A stretch of 64,000 nt of DNA from an uncultured Anaerotignum sp. (lineage in GTDB: Bacteria; Bacillota; Clostridia; Lachnospirales; Anaerotignaceae): positions 1-64,000 of the forward strand of contig CAJTQX010000002.1 of assembly GCA_910578425.1 (NCBI GenBank), read 5' to 3'. The notes beneath the pieces were generated by a model. It ran no database searches. It saw only the letters and a program-made list of their open reading frames with translations, and had not been told where the DNA came from. Shown here in pieces: positions 7,792-16,117 of the stretch. Both the position numbers and the translations under genes were made by a program. Positions within the stretch are counted from its first letter, which is position 1. The number at the start of each line of letters is the position of its first letter.

Positions 7792-9150
7792 ATGAACGAA
7801 ACGCACGAACAACTGATAAAAATTGGAACAGGCATACTGGGCGCGTCCCGCAGTGAGCTTACCCTTTCCATGCGCTTCCTCGATATTGCATTGAGCGCGC
7901 TGGGCTATGAAATGAATCTTTCCACGCTCCATATCGGCACAGACGGGGTGAAAATACTCTATAACCCGCGCGACCTGATACAGCGTTACCTTTCCGACCG
8001 TGTGCTCGTGAATCGTGCATACCTGCATATGCTCCTTCACTGCCTGTTTCGCCACCCCTTCCATACCGGAGAACGCGATCCGGAGCTTTGGGGCCTTGCC
8101 TGTGATATCGCTGTGGAATCCATCATTGACCGGCTGGATGCAAAGGCTGTCCGGCTGGTGGTTTCCGATAAACGCGAAGAAACCTATGGCTTACTCCTGC
8201 GGGAGCTGAAAACCCTTTCCGCGGAAGGTATCTACCGCGTTTTGGAGCAGAAAAAGCTGCCGCCACAGGAATTTGGCAAGCTGCAAATGGAATACTGGAC
8301 AGATGACCACGCATTCTGGGAACAAAAGCAGGAGGACGACCAAAACGGCGATAATAAGCAGAATGATACCCAGCAGGAACAGGAACAGCGCGAGGAAGAA
8401 AGCAGGCAGGAGCTGGAACAAAAATGGCAGGAAATCGGCGAAAAAACCGAAACCAATCTGGAAACCTTCTCGAAGGATATCGGGGAAGAAATGGGCGCGC
8501 TTTTGCAGTGCCTGAAAATTGAGAACCGCGAACGGTATGATTACCGGAGGTTTTTACAGAAATTCACAACGCGGAAAGAAGAAATGCAGATAGACGATGA
8601 CGCATACGACTATATTTTTTATACCTATGGCCTATCGCTTTATGGGAATATGCCGCTCATTGAAGCATTGGAATATAAGGAAGTCAAAAAGGTGGAAGAA
8701 CTGGCGATTGCCATAGATACCTCCGAATCCTGCGAAGGGGAAACCATACGGCGGTTTCTGGAGGAAACCTTTGCCATACTGCGTGACGGGGAAAGCTTTT
8801 TCCGCAAAATCAACGTACACATCATACAATGCGATGCGGACGTGCAGACAGACAGAAAAATCACCAGCGCGGAAGAGCTGGACGCGCTGATGGAGGAATT
8901 TGAGGTCCGCGGCAGCGGCGGGACGGATTTCCGCCCTGTGTTTCGGTATGTGGACAGGCTGATTGAGCAAAAAGCCTTTCAAAACCTCAAGGGGCTGATT
9001 TACTTTACGGACGGATACGGCGTATTCCCCCGCAAACGTCCGGCATATGACACCGCATTCGTGTTTTATCATGAGGATTATACGGACTGCAACGTCCCGC
9101 CCTGGGCGATGAAGGTCGTTCTGGGGAAGGAAGAATTGGAAGAAAGCTGA
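7792..9150 (+). CDS. DUF2201-type putative metallopeptidase with C-terminal VWA domain
   Basis: The 452-residue soluble protein has an N-terminal metallopeptidase-like domain containing HMLLHCLFRH (His at about 79, 83 and 88). A highly charged coiled segment (about 170-215, rich in Gln, Glu and Asp) follows, then a von Willebrand A domain. The VWA metal site is complete: DTSES (about 309-313), GGTD (about 378) and YFTDGYG (about 407). The first motif is HxxxH, without the Glu of a standard HExxH. The start at 7792 follows TAGGAGG at good spacing; a longer frame runs back into the repeats and is rejected. Proteins of this type usually work with a MoxR-like AAA ATPase, and one is encoded at 11839. 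The biological role is not established. Confidence 0.88.
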   Translation: MNETHEQLIKIGTGILGASRSELTLSMRFLDIALSALGYEMNLSTLHIGTDGVKILYNPRDLIQRYLSDRVLVNRAYLHMLLHCLFRHPFHTGERDPELWGLACDIAVESIIDRLDAKAVRLVVSDKREETYGLLLRELKTLSAEGIYRVLEQKKLPPQEFGKLQMEYWTDDHAFWEQKQEDDQNGDNKQNDTQQEQEQREEESRQELEQKWQEIGEKTETNLETFSKDIGEEMGALLQCLKIENRERYDYRRFLQKFTTRKEEMQIDDDAYDYIFYTYGLSLYGNMPLIEALEYKEVKKVEELAIAIDTSESCEGETIRRFLEETFAILRDGESFFRKINVHIIQCDADVQTDRKITSAEELDALMEEFEVRGSGGTDFRPVFRYVDRLIEQKAFQNLKGLIYFTDGYGVFPRKRPAYDTAFVFYHEDYTDCNVPPWAMKVVLGKEELEES

Positions 9151-9195
9151 AAAACAGGGCTTACAGAGGTTTGGGAACTATGTTCCCAGGCCCTT

Positions 9196-9435
9196 TCAGA
9201 AAGCGGCGTATATCGCGCGGAGTATCTCAAACAGGTACTGCTCCATAAACCGCAGCACCAGCACAAGCGATGCAAGATAACAGCCCAGTGAAATGGTTTT
9301 CTGCATTTGATTCTGGCGTTTTGCCGAAGCCAGTGCTTCCAGTACGGACTGTATACATAAAATCACAAGCATCTGCCCTGCCAGCGTCAAAAAAGCCCCC
9401 ATGCGCCTGCCGCTCCTTCCCGCGTTTATTACCAT
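9196..9435 (-). CDS. Small membrane protein, unknown function
   Basis: The 79-residue frame encodes two hydrophobic helices (MGAFLTLAGQMLVILCIQSV and ISLGCYLASLVLVLRFMEQY) joined by a basic loop. The start at 9435 is suggested by AAGGGG about 12 bases upstream; a longer ATG at 9477 lacks an SD. The composition is faintly like SpoIIIAD-type small spore membrane proteins, but I see no decisive motif. It runs against its neighbours on both sides. I do not assign a function. Confidence 0.5.
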   Translation of the reverse strand: MVINAGRSGRRMGAFLTLAGQMLVILCIQSVLEALASAKRQNQMQKTISLGCYLASLVLVLRFMEQYLFEILRAIYAAF

Positions 9436-9498
9436 ATTATGAAATTTCCCCTTTTCAAATGCCCGTTTTGCGTCCATAATAGAAAGAGAACATATATA

Positions 9499-9538
9499 AG
9501 AACCTGTTCGGCATTTCTCAGGATATGGAACAGGTTCT
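9499..9538. promoter_or_regulatory. Perfect 11-bp inverted repeat before the hydrolase gene
   Basis: AGAACCTGTTC at 9499-9509 is repeated as GAACAGGTTCT at 9528-9538, centred 45 bases before the next start codon and between divergent genes. It has no U-run, so an operator is more likely than a terminator. The regulator is unknown. Confidence 0.4.
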
Positions 9539-9564
9539 GAGAATCATAAAGGAGGTTTGATGTG

Positions 9565-10518
9565 ATGAAGAAAAAATGGCTCTGTCGTTTTCTGGGCTTT
9601 TTTGCCGCCTGCGGCGCGGCCCTTGCCGGATTTGCGGGAATACAGCGGCTTTTGCTTTTTCTGGCGCAGAAAAAGGACAGCCCTGTGCCATTTGAGGAGC
9701 AGTTCCGCTCCAGTCAGGGCGAAATTGCCTATCGTTCGATGGGTCATGGGCGTCCCCTGCTTTTGGTACACAGCATGATGGTCGGCGCGTCCTCCGCGGA
9801 ATGGGAGCCTGTGCTGGACGCTCTGGCGGAGCATTACCATGTTTACGCCATAGACCTGCCCGGCTTCGGCCATTCCTTCCGGCCGGAAAAGCCCTGGACA
9901 GCATACCAGTACGCAAACCTTCTGCATGAGTTTATACAAGACGCTGTGCGCAGGCCTGTCTGCGCTGTTGCCGCCAATGGCGGGGCGGATTTTGTGCTGA
10001 CGCTTTCGCTCCTTTTCCCCGGGGATATCCGCCGCATGGCTTTGATTTCCCCTGAGGGCCTTGGGCGCGGCTTTGCCACACCGGAGGATACAAAGCCCCT
10101 GCCCTTCCTGCTTTCGCCCATTGCCGGTACGCAGAAATTCCTGACAGATACCGCAAAGGGAAAAACACGCGAACGGCTGGAAAACGTCTTTTTTGCGAAA
10201 GAAAAAGTCTCGCCGGATTTGACGGCGCGTTACAGCAGCGCGGCGCGCACAGGTGCGCACGCACAAACGACTTTTGCCGGAATACAGACGCGGTTTTATG
10301 CCGCAGATACGCGCAAAGCGTTCCAGAATATACCGTCCTCTGTGCCGTTTCTCCTGATCTGGGGCGAAGGGAACGCGGAGAATCCCATTTCTGTGTTCCA
10401 TGAGGCGGAAAAAACGCAGGACAGAGGCGCGTTCCTGCTGTTTGAAGAAACCGGCGCGCTGCCGCATTTGGAAAACAGCCAGGGCTTTTTGCAGAATATC
10501 ATGGACTTTTTGAAATAA
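9565..10518 (+). CDS. Alpha/beta hydrolase-fold protein lacking the nucleophile Ser
   Basis: The 317-residue protein has an N-terminal hydrophobic anchor or signal (FLGFFAACGAALAGFAG), then an alpha/beta hydrolase core: LLLVHSMMVGASSAEW, VYAIDLPGFGHSFRPEKPWT, and a C-terminal ALPHLENSQGF with the expected His. The nucleophile elbow, normally G-x-S-x-G, reads VAANGGADF, so Asn (about 138) replaces Ser. It may therefore be non-catalytic or use other chemistry. ATG at 9565 has GGAGG nine bases upstream. It is followed 23 bases later by two thioesterase genes and lies between the VWA and AAA genes. Confidence 0.85.
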   Translation: MKKKWLCRFLGFFAACGAALAGFAGIQRLLLFLAQKKDSPVPFEEQFRSSQGEIAYRSMGHGRPLLLVHSMMVGASSAEWEPVLDALAEHYHVYAIDLPGFGHSFRPEKPWTAYQYANLLHEFIQDAVRRPVCAVAANGGADFVLTLSLLFPGDIRRMALISPEGLGRGFATPEDTKPLPFLLSPIAGTQKFLTDTAKGKTRERLENVFFAKEKVSPDLTARYSSAARTGAHAQTTFAGIQTRFYAADTRKAFQNIPSSVPFLLIWGEGNAENPISVFHEAEKTQDRGAFLLFEETGALPHLENSQGFLQNIMDFLK

Positions 10519-10541
10519 TACCAGACAAGGAGTGGAAAGAA

Positions 10542-11027
10542 ATGGAATGGAGCAAGATACCGGGGCTTTCTCAGGCGCATATGGAGCAATGGCTCCGCAC
10601 GATGACCAGCCCTGCGTCCCCGATACCGGCGCATGGCGTAATCCCGAAGCTGAAACCTGCTTTTGTTGCCTGCGGCTTTGAGGAAGGCACGCTGGAAATG
10701 GCTTACCCTGTGCTGGACTGGGAATTAAACTCGCAGGGCATACTGCATGGCGGCGTGCTTTCTACCGCGCTGGATACCTCCCTTGGCATGCTCTGCCATT
10801 ACTATACTTACCCGCATGTGCTGACGACCGTTACCATGCACGCAACATTTTTGAAACCGATACCGCCGGGGGATTCGTTCCATATCCATGCAAAGCTGGT
10901 GTCCTTCGGCGGCACGCTGGCAACGGTAACGGGAGAGGTCGTGCTGGAACGGGAAAAAACGCTTGCGGCGGCATGTACCGCAACCTTTAAGGTACTGCAT
11001 CACAAAGTAAAACAGGCAGCGGAGTAA
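10542..11027 (+). CDS. PaaI-family hotdog thioesterase (first copy)
   Basis: The 161-residue protein has the hotdog fold signature ELNSQGILHGGVLSTALDTSLGMLCHYY, in which the HGG loop and the following Asp form the acyl-CoA active site in PaaI-type thioesterases. Later strands include HATFLKPIPPGDSF and TVTGEVVLERE. It probably hydrolyses an acyl-CoA; the substrate is unknown. AAGGAG precedes the ATG. It is the upstream member of a tandem pair with the gene at 11041. Confidence 0.87.
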   Translation: MEWSKIPGLSQAHMEQWLRTMTSPASPIPAHGVIPKLKPAFVACGFEEGTLEMAYPVLDWELNSQGILHGGVLSTALDTSLGMLCHYYTYPHVLTTVTMHATFLKPIPPGDSFHIHAKLVSFGGTLATVTGEVVLEREKTLAAACTATFKVLHHKVKQAAE

Positions 11028-11040
11028 TAAAGGAATGGAG

Positions 11041-11532
11041 ATGGAAAAAATGACAGTTCTGAAAGAAGGCGTTTCTTCTCAGGAGGATATGCAGGCATGG
11101 CTTTCACAGCTAAGCGATCCGGAGTTTCCTGTTTCGCGCTCCGGCCTGCTGACACTGCTGAAACCGCAGTTTGTTTCCTGTGATTGGGAGCAGAAAAAAG
11201 CTGTTTTTGCGTTTGACGTAAAGGAATGGGAGCTGAATCCGGAGGGCGGGCTGCATGGCGGCATTATCGTTACGGGGTTCGATATTTCCTGTGGGCTGCT
11301 TTGCCATTATTTTGCAAAGCAGCATATGGTTTCTACGGTAAACATTACAACGGCGTTCCTGAAGCCGATACGTCCGGATGACAGGGTACTGTATCATATA
11401 CAGATTACATCTCTCGGGCACACGCTGGTCAGCCTGACTGCGGAAGCGCGGCTGGAACGGGAAAACATACTTGCCGCCACCGCAACGGCAACGTTTATGA
11501 TACTGCATAAGACATTTTCCGAACCGATTTGA
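11041..11532 (+). CDS. PaaI-family hotdog thioesterase (second copy)
   Basis: The 163-residue paralogue of the preceding gene shows the same layout: ELNPEGGLHGGIIVTGFDISCGLLCHYF, then TTAFLKPIRPDDR and SLTAEARLERE. The pair clearly arose by duplication, and divergence suggests different substrates or a heteromer. Three in-frame ATGs lie at 11035, 11041 and 11050. I prefer 11041 because AAAGGA is six bases away. It follows the first copy by 13 bases. A long repeat-bearing gap follows it. Confidence 0.87.
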   Translation: MEKMTVLKEGVSSQEDMQAWLSQLSDPEFPVSRSGLLTLLKPQFVSCDWEQKKAVFAFDVKEWELNPEGGLHGGIIVTGFDISCGLLCHYFAKQHMVSTVNITTAFLKPIRPDDRVLYHIQITSLGHTLVSLTAEARLERENILAATATATFMILHKTFSEPI

Positions 11533-11536
11533 AAAA

Positions 11537-11816
11537 GATTCCTGAGGGTGTTGCCCTCAAACTCCCACAGGCCCTTTTCAAAGGGCTTGACCCTAAACTT
11601 TTTTGGGCAAAACATTCGTTTTGCCAATACGTTAAATCCGTTGGTACGTTATTCATCTCCACTAAATGGTTTTGATAAATCTGAAAATAATCAGGCAAAT
11701 TGTAAATTTCTTTTCGAAAAACGCAGTTTTCCGCGGTAAAGTTTGGGCTCCAACCCTTTTCAAAGGGTTGGCAGGGGTTTGGGGACAGCGTCCCCAGGGT
11801 GGTCTTTGGGAACTTA
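11537..11816. repeat. Modular palindromic intergenic repeat (family 1), compound copy
   Basis: The 306-base gap before the AAA gene is filled by family 1 modules: CTGAGGGTGTTGCCCTCA, TTTTCAAAGGGCTTGACCC, a GCAAAACATTCGTTTTGC palindrome, GAAAAACGCAGTTTTCC, CCCTTTTCAAAGGG and GGGGACAGCGTCCCC. No gene is seen in it. Confidence 0.85.
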
Positions 11817-11838
11817 AAAACATTTAAGGAGAACAGTA

Positions 11839-13359
11839 ATGGATATTAAAAGAGCAAAGGAAGAAATCAGCCGTTCGGTTGTTGCATACCTCGCAAAGGA
11901 TACATTCGGCGCGTACCGTATCCCCGTTGTGCGTCAGCGGCCCATACTGCTGATGGGCGCGCCGGGCATCGGCAAAACAGCCGTTATGGAGCAGGTCGCA
12001 AGGGAATGCGGCGTTGCCCTTGTTTCCTACAGCATCACACACCACACCCGCCAGAGCGCGATCGGCCTGCCGTTTATCAGCCACAGGGAATACGGCGGAA
12101 AGGAATACGCCGTAACCGAATACACCATGAGCGAAATCATTGCCTCTGTTTACGATAAAATGGAGGAAACCGGTTTGAAAGAAGGGATTTTGTTCATCGA
12201 CGAAATCAACTGCGCATCGGAAACGCTTGCGCCCGCAATGCTTCAGTTTTTGCAGTGCAAGACCTTCGGGGCGCATAAAGTACCGGAGGGCTGGCTCATT
12301 GCGGCCGCCGGAAACCCGCCGGAATATAACAAAAGCGTTCGTGAGTTTGACGTAGTAACGCTTGACCGCGTGAAAAAAATTGACGTGGAGCCGGATTTCA
12401 GCGTCTGGAAGGAATACGCCTATAAACAGGGAATACACGGCGCGATACTCTCCTATCTGGAAATCCGCAAGGACCATTTTTATGCTATGGAAACTACTGT
12501 AGACGGGAAACGCTTCGTAACCGCACGCGGCTGGGAGGATCTTTCCACCATACTGCGGGCGTATGAGGAAATGGAGCTGCCTGTAGATGAACAGCTGATT
12601 GCGCAGTATGTCCAGCATAAAAAAATTGCGAAAGATTTCGCAAACTATCTGGACTTATACCGCAAATACCGCACAGACTACCGCGTGGATGAAATCCTGA
12701 TTGGGAATCATACGGAGCAGGCTGTCGCAAAATTGCAGGACGCGCCGTTCGATGAGCGGCTAAGCGTCATGGGGCTTTTGCTGAGCAGGCTGAACGAAGG
12801 ATTTCAGGCGGCGCATGAAAGCGATTTGATGGTAACGGGACTGCATGAAGCCCTGCTGACGCTGAAAAGCCGTCTTGCAGACAGCAGCAGCTGGGAGGAT
12901 ACCTTTACGAATCTGCTGGAAGAACGGGAAACGGCTTTCACGCGGGACAGGAAAGCGGGCTTTCTGGAAAAGCCGGAGGAGCGTGCAAAGCTGCGTGAAT
13001 CAGAACTGCTTGCGGAATATTTTGCGGCGGCGAAACGCGAGGGCTGCCGTACCGCAGACGCGGCGTTCGCGCTCTGTAAAGAGGAATTTGCCAGGGCGGC
13101 AGAGCAGAGGGAAAGCATAGTTGCAGACGCGGCGGCGGCGTTGGAAAACGCATTTGCATTTTTAGAAAACGCTTTCGGCGCAGGGCAGGAAATGATTATA
13201 TTCATCACAGAGCTGACAGCCGGATATTACAGCGTGCGGTTCATCAGTGAAAATGGTTCGGAAAAATATTACCGCTACAACGAAGAGCTGCTTTTTGACG
13301 AAAAGCAGAAAAGCATATTGCAGGACATTGAGCGCGCAAGGGCAGAACGGTTGTTTTGA
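11839..13359 (+). CDS. MoxR-type AAA ATPase
   Basis: The 506-residue protein carries an AAA domain in its first half: Walker A GAPGIGKT (40-47), Walker B ILFIDE (117-122) and a sensor-type GNPPEY. The C-terminal half is helical and charged, with no recognised domain. MoxR ATPases remodel partner proteins and are usually paired with a VWA protein; the partner here is probably the DUF2201/VWA protein at 7792. An AAGGAGA sequence precedes the ATG. Normally the two genes adjoin; here a hydrolase and two thioesterases intervene. A strong terminator follows. Confidence 0.88.
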   Translation: MDIKRAKEEISRSVVAYLAKDTFGAYRIPVVRQRPILLMGAPGIGKTAVMEQVARECGVALVSYSITHHTRQSAIGLPFISHREYGGKEYAVTEYTMSEIIASVYDKMEETGLKEGILFIDEINCASETLAPAMLQFLQCKTFGAHKVPEGWLIAAAGNPPEYNKSVREFDVVTLDRVKKIDVEPDFSVWKEYAYKQGIHGAILSYLEIRKDHFYAMETTVDGKRFVTARGWEDLSTILRAYEEMELPVDEQLIAQYVQHKKIAKDFANYLDLYRKYRTDYRVDEILIGNHTEQAVAKLQDAPFDERLSVMGLLLSRLNEGFQAAHESDLMVTGLHEALLTLKSRLADSSSWEDTFTNLLEERETAFTRDRKAGFLEKPEERAKLRESELLAEYFAAAKREGCRTADAAFALCKEEFARAAEQRESIVADAAAALENAFAFLENAFGAGQEMIIFITELTAGYYSVRFISENGSEKYYRYNEELLFDEKQKSILQDIERARAERLF

Positions 13360-13426
13360 AGACCTGAACCCCAAGAGGACGCTGTTCTCACCCCCCTGAG
13401 CCCCCTTATGAAATCCCCCTATTATA

Positions 13427-13461
13427 AAACCCGTCGAAAAACAGCTTTTTCCGACGGGTTT
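13427..13461. terminator. Bidirectional Rho-independent terminator between the AAA gene and livF
   Basis: AAACCCGTCGG-type stem: AAACCCGTCG at 13427-13436 pairs with CGACGGGTTT at 13452-13461, around an A/T-rich loop, with T-rich flanks on both sides. It serves the convergent AAA gene (+) and liv operon (-). Confidence 0.85.
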
Positions 13462-13465
13462 CTTC

Positions 13466-14179
13466 TTATTTTGTTTTGCCAAGGTAAGCCTCTTTGATTT
13501 CCTCGTTTGCCAGCAGCTCCGCGCCGGTGCCCTCCATAGTGATTTTGCCGGTTTCAATCACATACGCCTTATGTGCCACCTTCAACGCCATGTTTGCGTT
13601 CTGCTCAATCAGGAGCACTGTAATGCCCTGTTCATTGATGGTCTGGATAATTGTGAAAATATCCTTTACCACAAGCGGCGCAAGCCCCAGAGAAGGCTCA
13701 TCCATCATGATCAGCTTCGGGCGGCTCATCAGCGCGCGCCCCACCGCCAGCATCTGCTGCTCGCCGCCGGAAAGCGTGCCGGCCATCTGCCACTCGCGTT
13801 CTTTCAGACGCGGGAACAGCGAAAACACATACTCCAGGTCGTCTTTCAGGTTATCCTTTCGCAGATACGCGCCAATGCGCAGGTTTTCCATGACCGTCAG
13901 GTTCGGGAATACCCGCCGTCCTTCCGGCACAAGCGTAATGCCCTGTGAAACGATAAAATCCGGCGTTTTGCCGACAATCTCCTGTCCCTTGAACTGTATG
14001 CTTGCCTGTCTGGGCTTCACCAGCCCCGCAATAGATTTCAGCGTGGTGGATTTCCCCGCGCCGTTCGCGCCGATAAGCGTCACAATCTCGCCCTCCGGCA
14101 CAATCATATCAATCCCCTTGACCGCCTCAATGCCGCCGTAGGAAACGACAAGATTTTTGATTTCAAGAATATTACTCAT
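13466..14179 (-). CDS. livF: Branched-chain amino acid ABC transporter ATPase LivF
   Basis: One of two ATPases energising uptake of Leu, Ile and Val. The 237-residue protein has Walker A GANGAGKST, signature LSGGEQQMLAVGRALM and Walker B LIMMDEPSLGLAP. The start at 14179 (MSNILEIKN) overlaps livG by 8 bases. It is the last gene of the livK-H-M-G-F operon and ends at a terminator. Confidence 0.96.
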   Translation of the reverse strand: MSNILEIKNLVVSYGGIEAVKGIDMIVPEGEIVTLIGANGAGKSTTLKSIAGLVKPRQASIQFKGQEIVGKTPDFIVSQGITLVPEGRRVFPNLTVMENLRIGAYLRKDNLKDDLEYVFSLFPRLKEREWQMAGTLSGGEQQMLAVGRALMSRPKLIMMDEPSLGLAPLVVKDIFTIIQTINEQGITVLLIEQNANMALKVAHKAYVIETGKITMEGTGAELLANEEIKEAYLGKTK

Positions 14180-15014
14180 CGTCAGCCACCCCCAAATACG
14201 CGTCAATTACCTTCTGATTGTTCTGTATTTCATTGGGAGTGCCGCTTGCAATCATTTTTCCGAAGTCAATGACATAAATCCGGTCAGAAATATCCATAAC
14301 AAGGTTCATATGATGCTCAATCATAAACACCGTCAGATGGAACTGATCGCGGATGCGTTGTATAAATGCCGTCAGCTCGTCCGTCTCCTGCGGATTCAGC
14401 CCCGCCGCAGGTTCGTCCAGCAAAAGGAGCGTGGGCTCTGTCGCCAGCGCGCGGGCAATCTCCAGATGCCTCTGCTTGCCGTAGGGCAGGGAGCTGGCAA
14501 TTTCGTCCTTCACGTCATACAAATCCAATATGCGGAGCAATTCCAGAGAATCCTCCTTCATTTTCTTTTCTTCCTTCCAACTCAGCAGGAAAGTGTCTGC
14601 AAAAATGTTCGCCTTCATGCGCATATGCTTTGCAATCAGCACATTTTCCAGCACCGTCAGCTCCTTAAAAAGCCGGATATTCTGGAAGGTGCGGGCAATG
14701 CCCATCTTTGTAATCTTATCCGGCGTCGGCTCAAGCGTTTTTTTGTACCTGCCCTTATTCTCCCCCGCATAGAGCTTTTCCATCTTGCCTTTGGGGAAAT
14801 TGGAAATGATTTGTTTCCCGTGAAACGTTACCGCGCCGTTTGTCGGAGCGTAAACGCCTGTAATCACGTTAAACGCCGTTGTTTTGCCCGCGCCGTTAGG
14901 CCCAATGAGGGAAACAATCTCCCCTTCATGCACCTCCAGCGTCAGATTATTCACCGCCACAACGCCGCCAAACTGCATTGTCACATCCTGTACGGAAAGA
15001 ACTGTTTCGCTCAC
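14172..15014 (-). CDS. livG: Branched-chain amino acid ABC transporter ATPase LivG
   Basis: Second ATPase of the transporter, 280 residues. Walker A is GPNGAGKTT, Walker B is LLLLDEPAAGLNP, and the signature SLPYGKQRHLEIARAL has the YG replacement of SG that is usual in LivG. The longer central helical insertion (LYAGENKGRYKKTLEPTPDK) is also typical of LivG compared with LivF. The start overlaps the livM stop by 4 bases. Confidence 0.96.
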   Translation of the reverse strand: MSETVLSVQDVTMQFGGVVAVNNLTLEVHEGEIVSLIGPNGAGKTTAFNVITGVYAPTNGAVTFHGKQIISNFPKGKMEKLYAGENKGRYKKTLEPTPDKITKMGIARTFQNIRLFKELTVLENVLIAKHMRMKANIFADTFLLSWKEEKKMKEDSLELLRILDLYDVKDEIASSLPYGKQRHLEIARALATEPTLLLLDEPAAGLNPQETDELTAFIQRIRDQFHLTVFMIEHHMNLVMDISDRIYVIDFGKMIASGTPNEIQNNQKVIDAYLGVADDE

Positions 15015-16117
15015 GCGCTCTCACCTCCCGCAGAAGGCTTTGCGTCCTTCTTTTTATCCAGCCGTTTCAGTATAAAATTCCAGTTAAATTCCTTCGTGCC
15101 CATAATGCCGCGCCGGAAGAACAGCACCACCAGCATCAGTATAATAGAGAATACGACCATACGGAAGCCTGTTTTCAAAAACGGCACATGAAACGTACCA
15201 ATAACCATTTCCTGGTCCAAAAAGCGCAGCCACCATTCCCTCGCCGCAATTACGAGGAAAGCGGAAAGCACACTGCCCGTCATGGAGCCCATACCGCCAA
15301 TTACAACAATCAGCAGAATATTATACGTCAGAGTGACGTTAAATGTCGTAGATGTAATCGCGCCGAGAAACATTCCCATCAGCGCGCCGCCGATACCGGC
15401 GAAAAAGGAACTGATAATAAAGGACATCTGTTTATGCTTTGCAAGGTTGATGCCCATTGCCTCAGCAGCAATTTCGTCCTCGCGGATCGCCTTAAAGGCC
15501 CGTCCGTAGGAGGAACGCAGCAGAAGCGCGATAATCAGAATACAGATTCCCGCAATGAGAAACGGGAAATAAAAATTCGGAAATTTCGGTATCATTTTCA
15601 GCCCCAGAGAGCCGTTCGTCACGCGGTTCATGGGCGTACTGCCTACAATAATACGCACAATCTCCGCAAAGCCCAGCGTTGCGATAGCAAAATAGTCGCT
15701 TTTCAGCCGCAGCACAGGCGCGCCAATGAGTGCCGCCAGCACAGCCGCAACAAGCCCCGCCGCCAGCAGTCCGCCCCAGATAGGGAACTGGATATTTGCC
15801 AGCCAGTCTGCCACGCCATAAAGATAATACACGCCGGAACGGCTGCCCACAGGAATCGTAAAAATTGCAAACGTATACGCGCCGACCGCCATAAAGCCCG
15901 CCTGTCCCAGAGAAAACAGCCCCGTAAAACCGTTCAGCAGGTTCATCGAAACAGCAACAAGCGCGTAAATCGCGCCGAGCTGCAAAACCGTGCGGAGCAT
16001 AAACGTTGGCTTTGTATATGTATTCACACAGTACAGCAGAAGGGCAGCGATTACGACAGCAAGCAGCGATAACACGATAGACGCCTGCGTTTTCTTTTTT
16101 TCTGTCATATCCCTCAC
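15011..16117 (-). CDS. livM: Branched-chain amino acid ABC transporter permease LivM
   Basis: The 368-residue integral membrane permease has eight to ten hydrophobic helices. Its LivM signature region is SLGQAGFMAVGAYTFAIF near the N-terminus, and AIREDEIAAEAMGINLAKHK is the cytoplasmic loop that contacts the ATPases. It starts with GTG at 16117 immediately after the livH stop, or at ATG 16108. It forms the channel together with LivH. Confidence 0.95.
   Translation of the reverse strand: MRDMTEKKKTQASIVLSLLAVVIAALLLYCVNTYTKPTFMLRTVLQLGAIYALVAVSMNLLNGFTGLFSLGQAGFMAVGAYTFAIFTIPVGSRSGVYYLYGVADWLANIQFPIWGGLLAAGLVAAVLAALIGAPVLRLKSDYFAIATLGFAEIVRIIVGSTPMNRVTNGSLGLKMIPKFPNFYFPFLIAGICILIIALLLRSSYGRAFKAIREDEIAAEAMGINLAKHKQMSFIISSFFAGIGGALMGMFLGAITSTTFNVTLTYNILLIVVIGGMGSMTGSVLSAFLVIAAREWWLRFLDQEMVIGTFHVPFLKTGFRMVVFSIILMLVVLFFRRGIMGTKEFNWNFILKRLDKKKDAKPSAGGESA

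Noticed and set aside
7185..7856. Long open frames on both strands across the tandem array (223 and 138 codons)
   Set aside because: They result from a 171-base unit being a multiple of three. They have no SD, and the encoded repeats look like translated palindromes.
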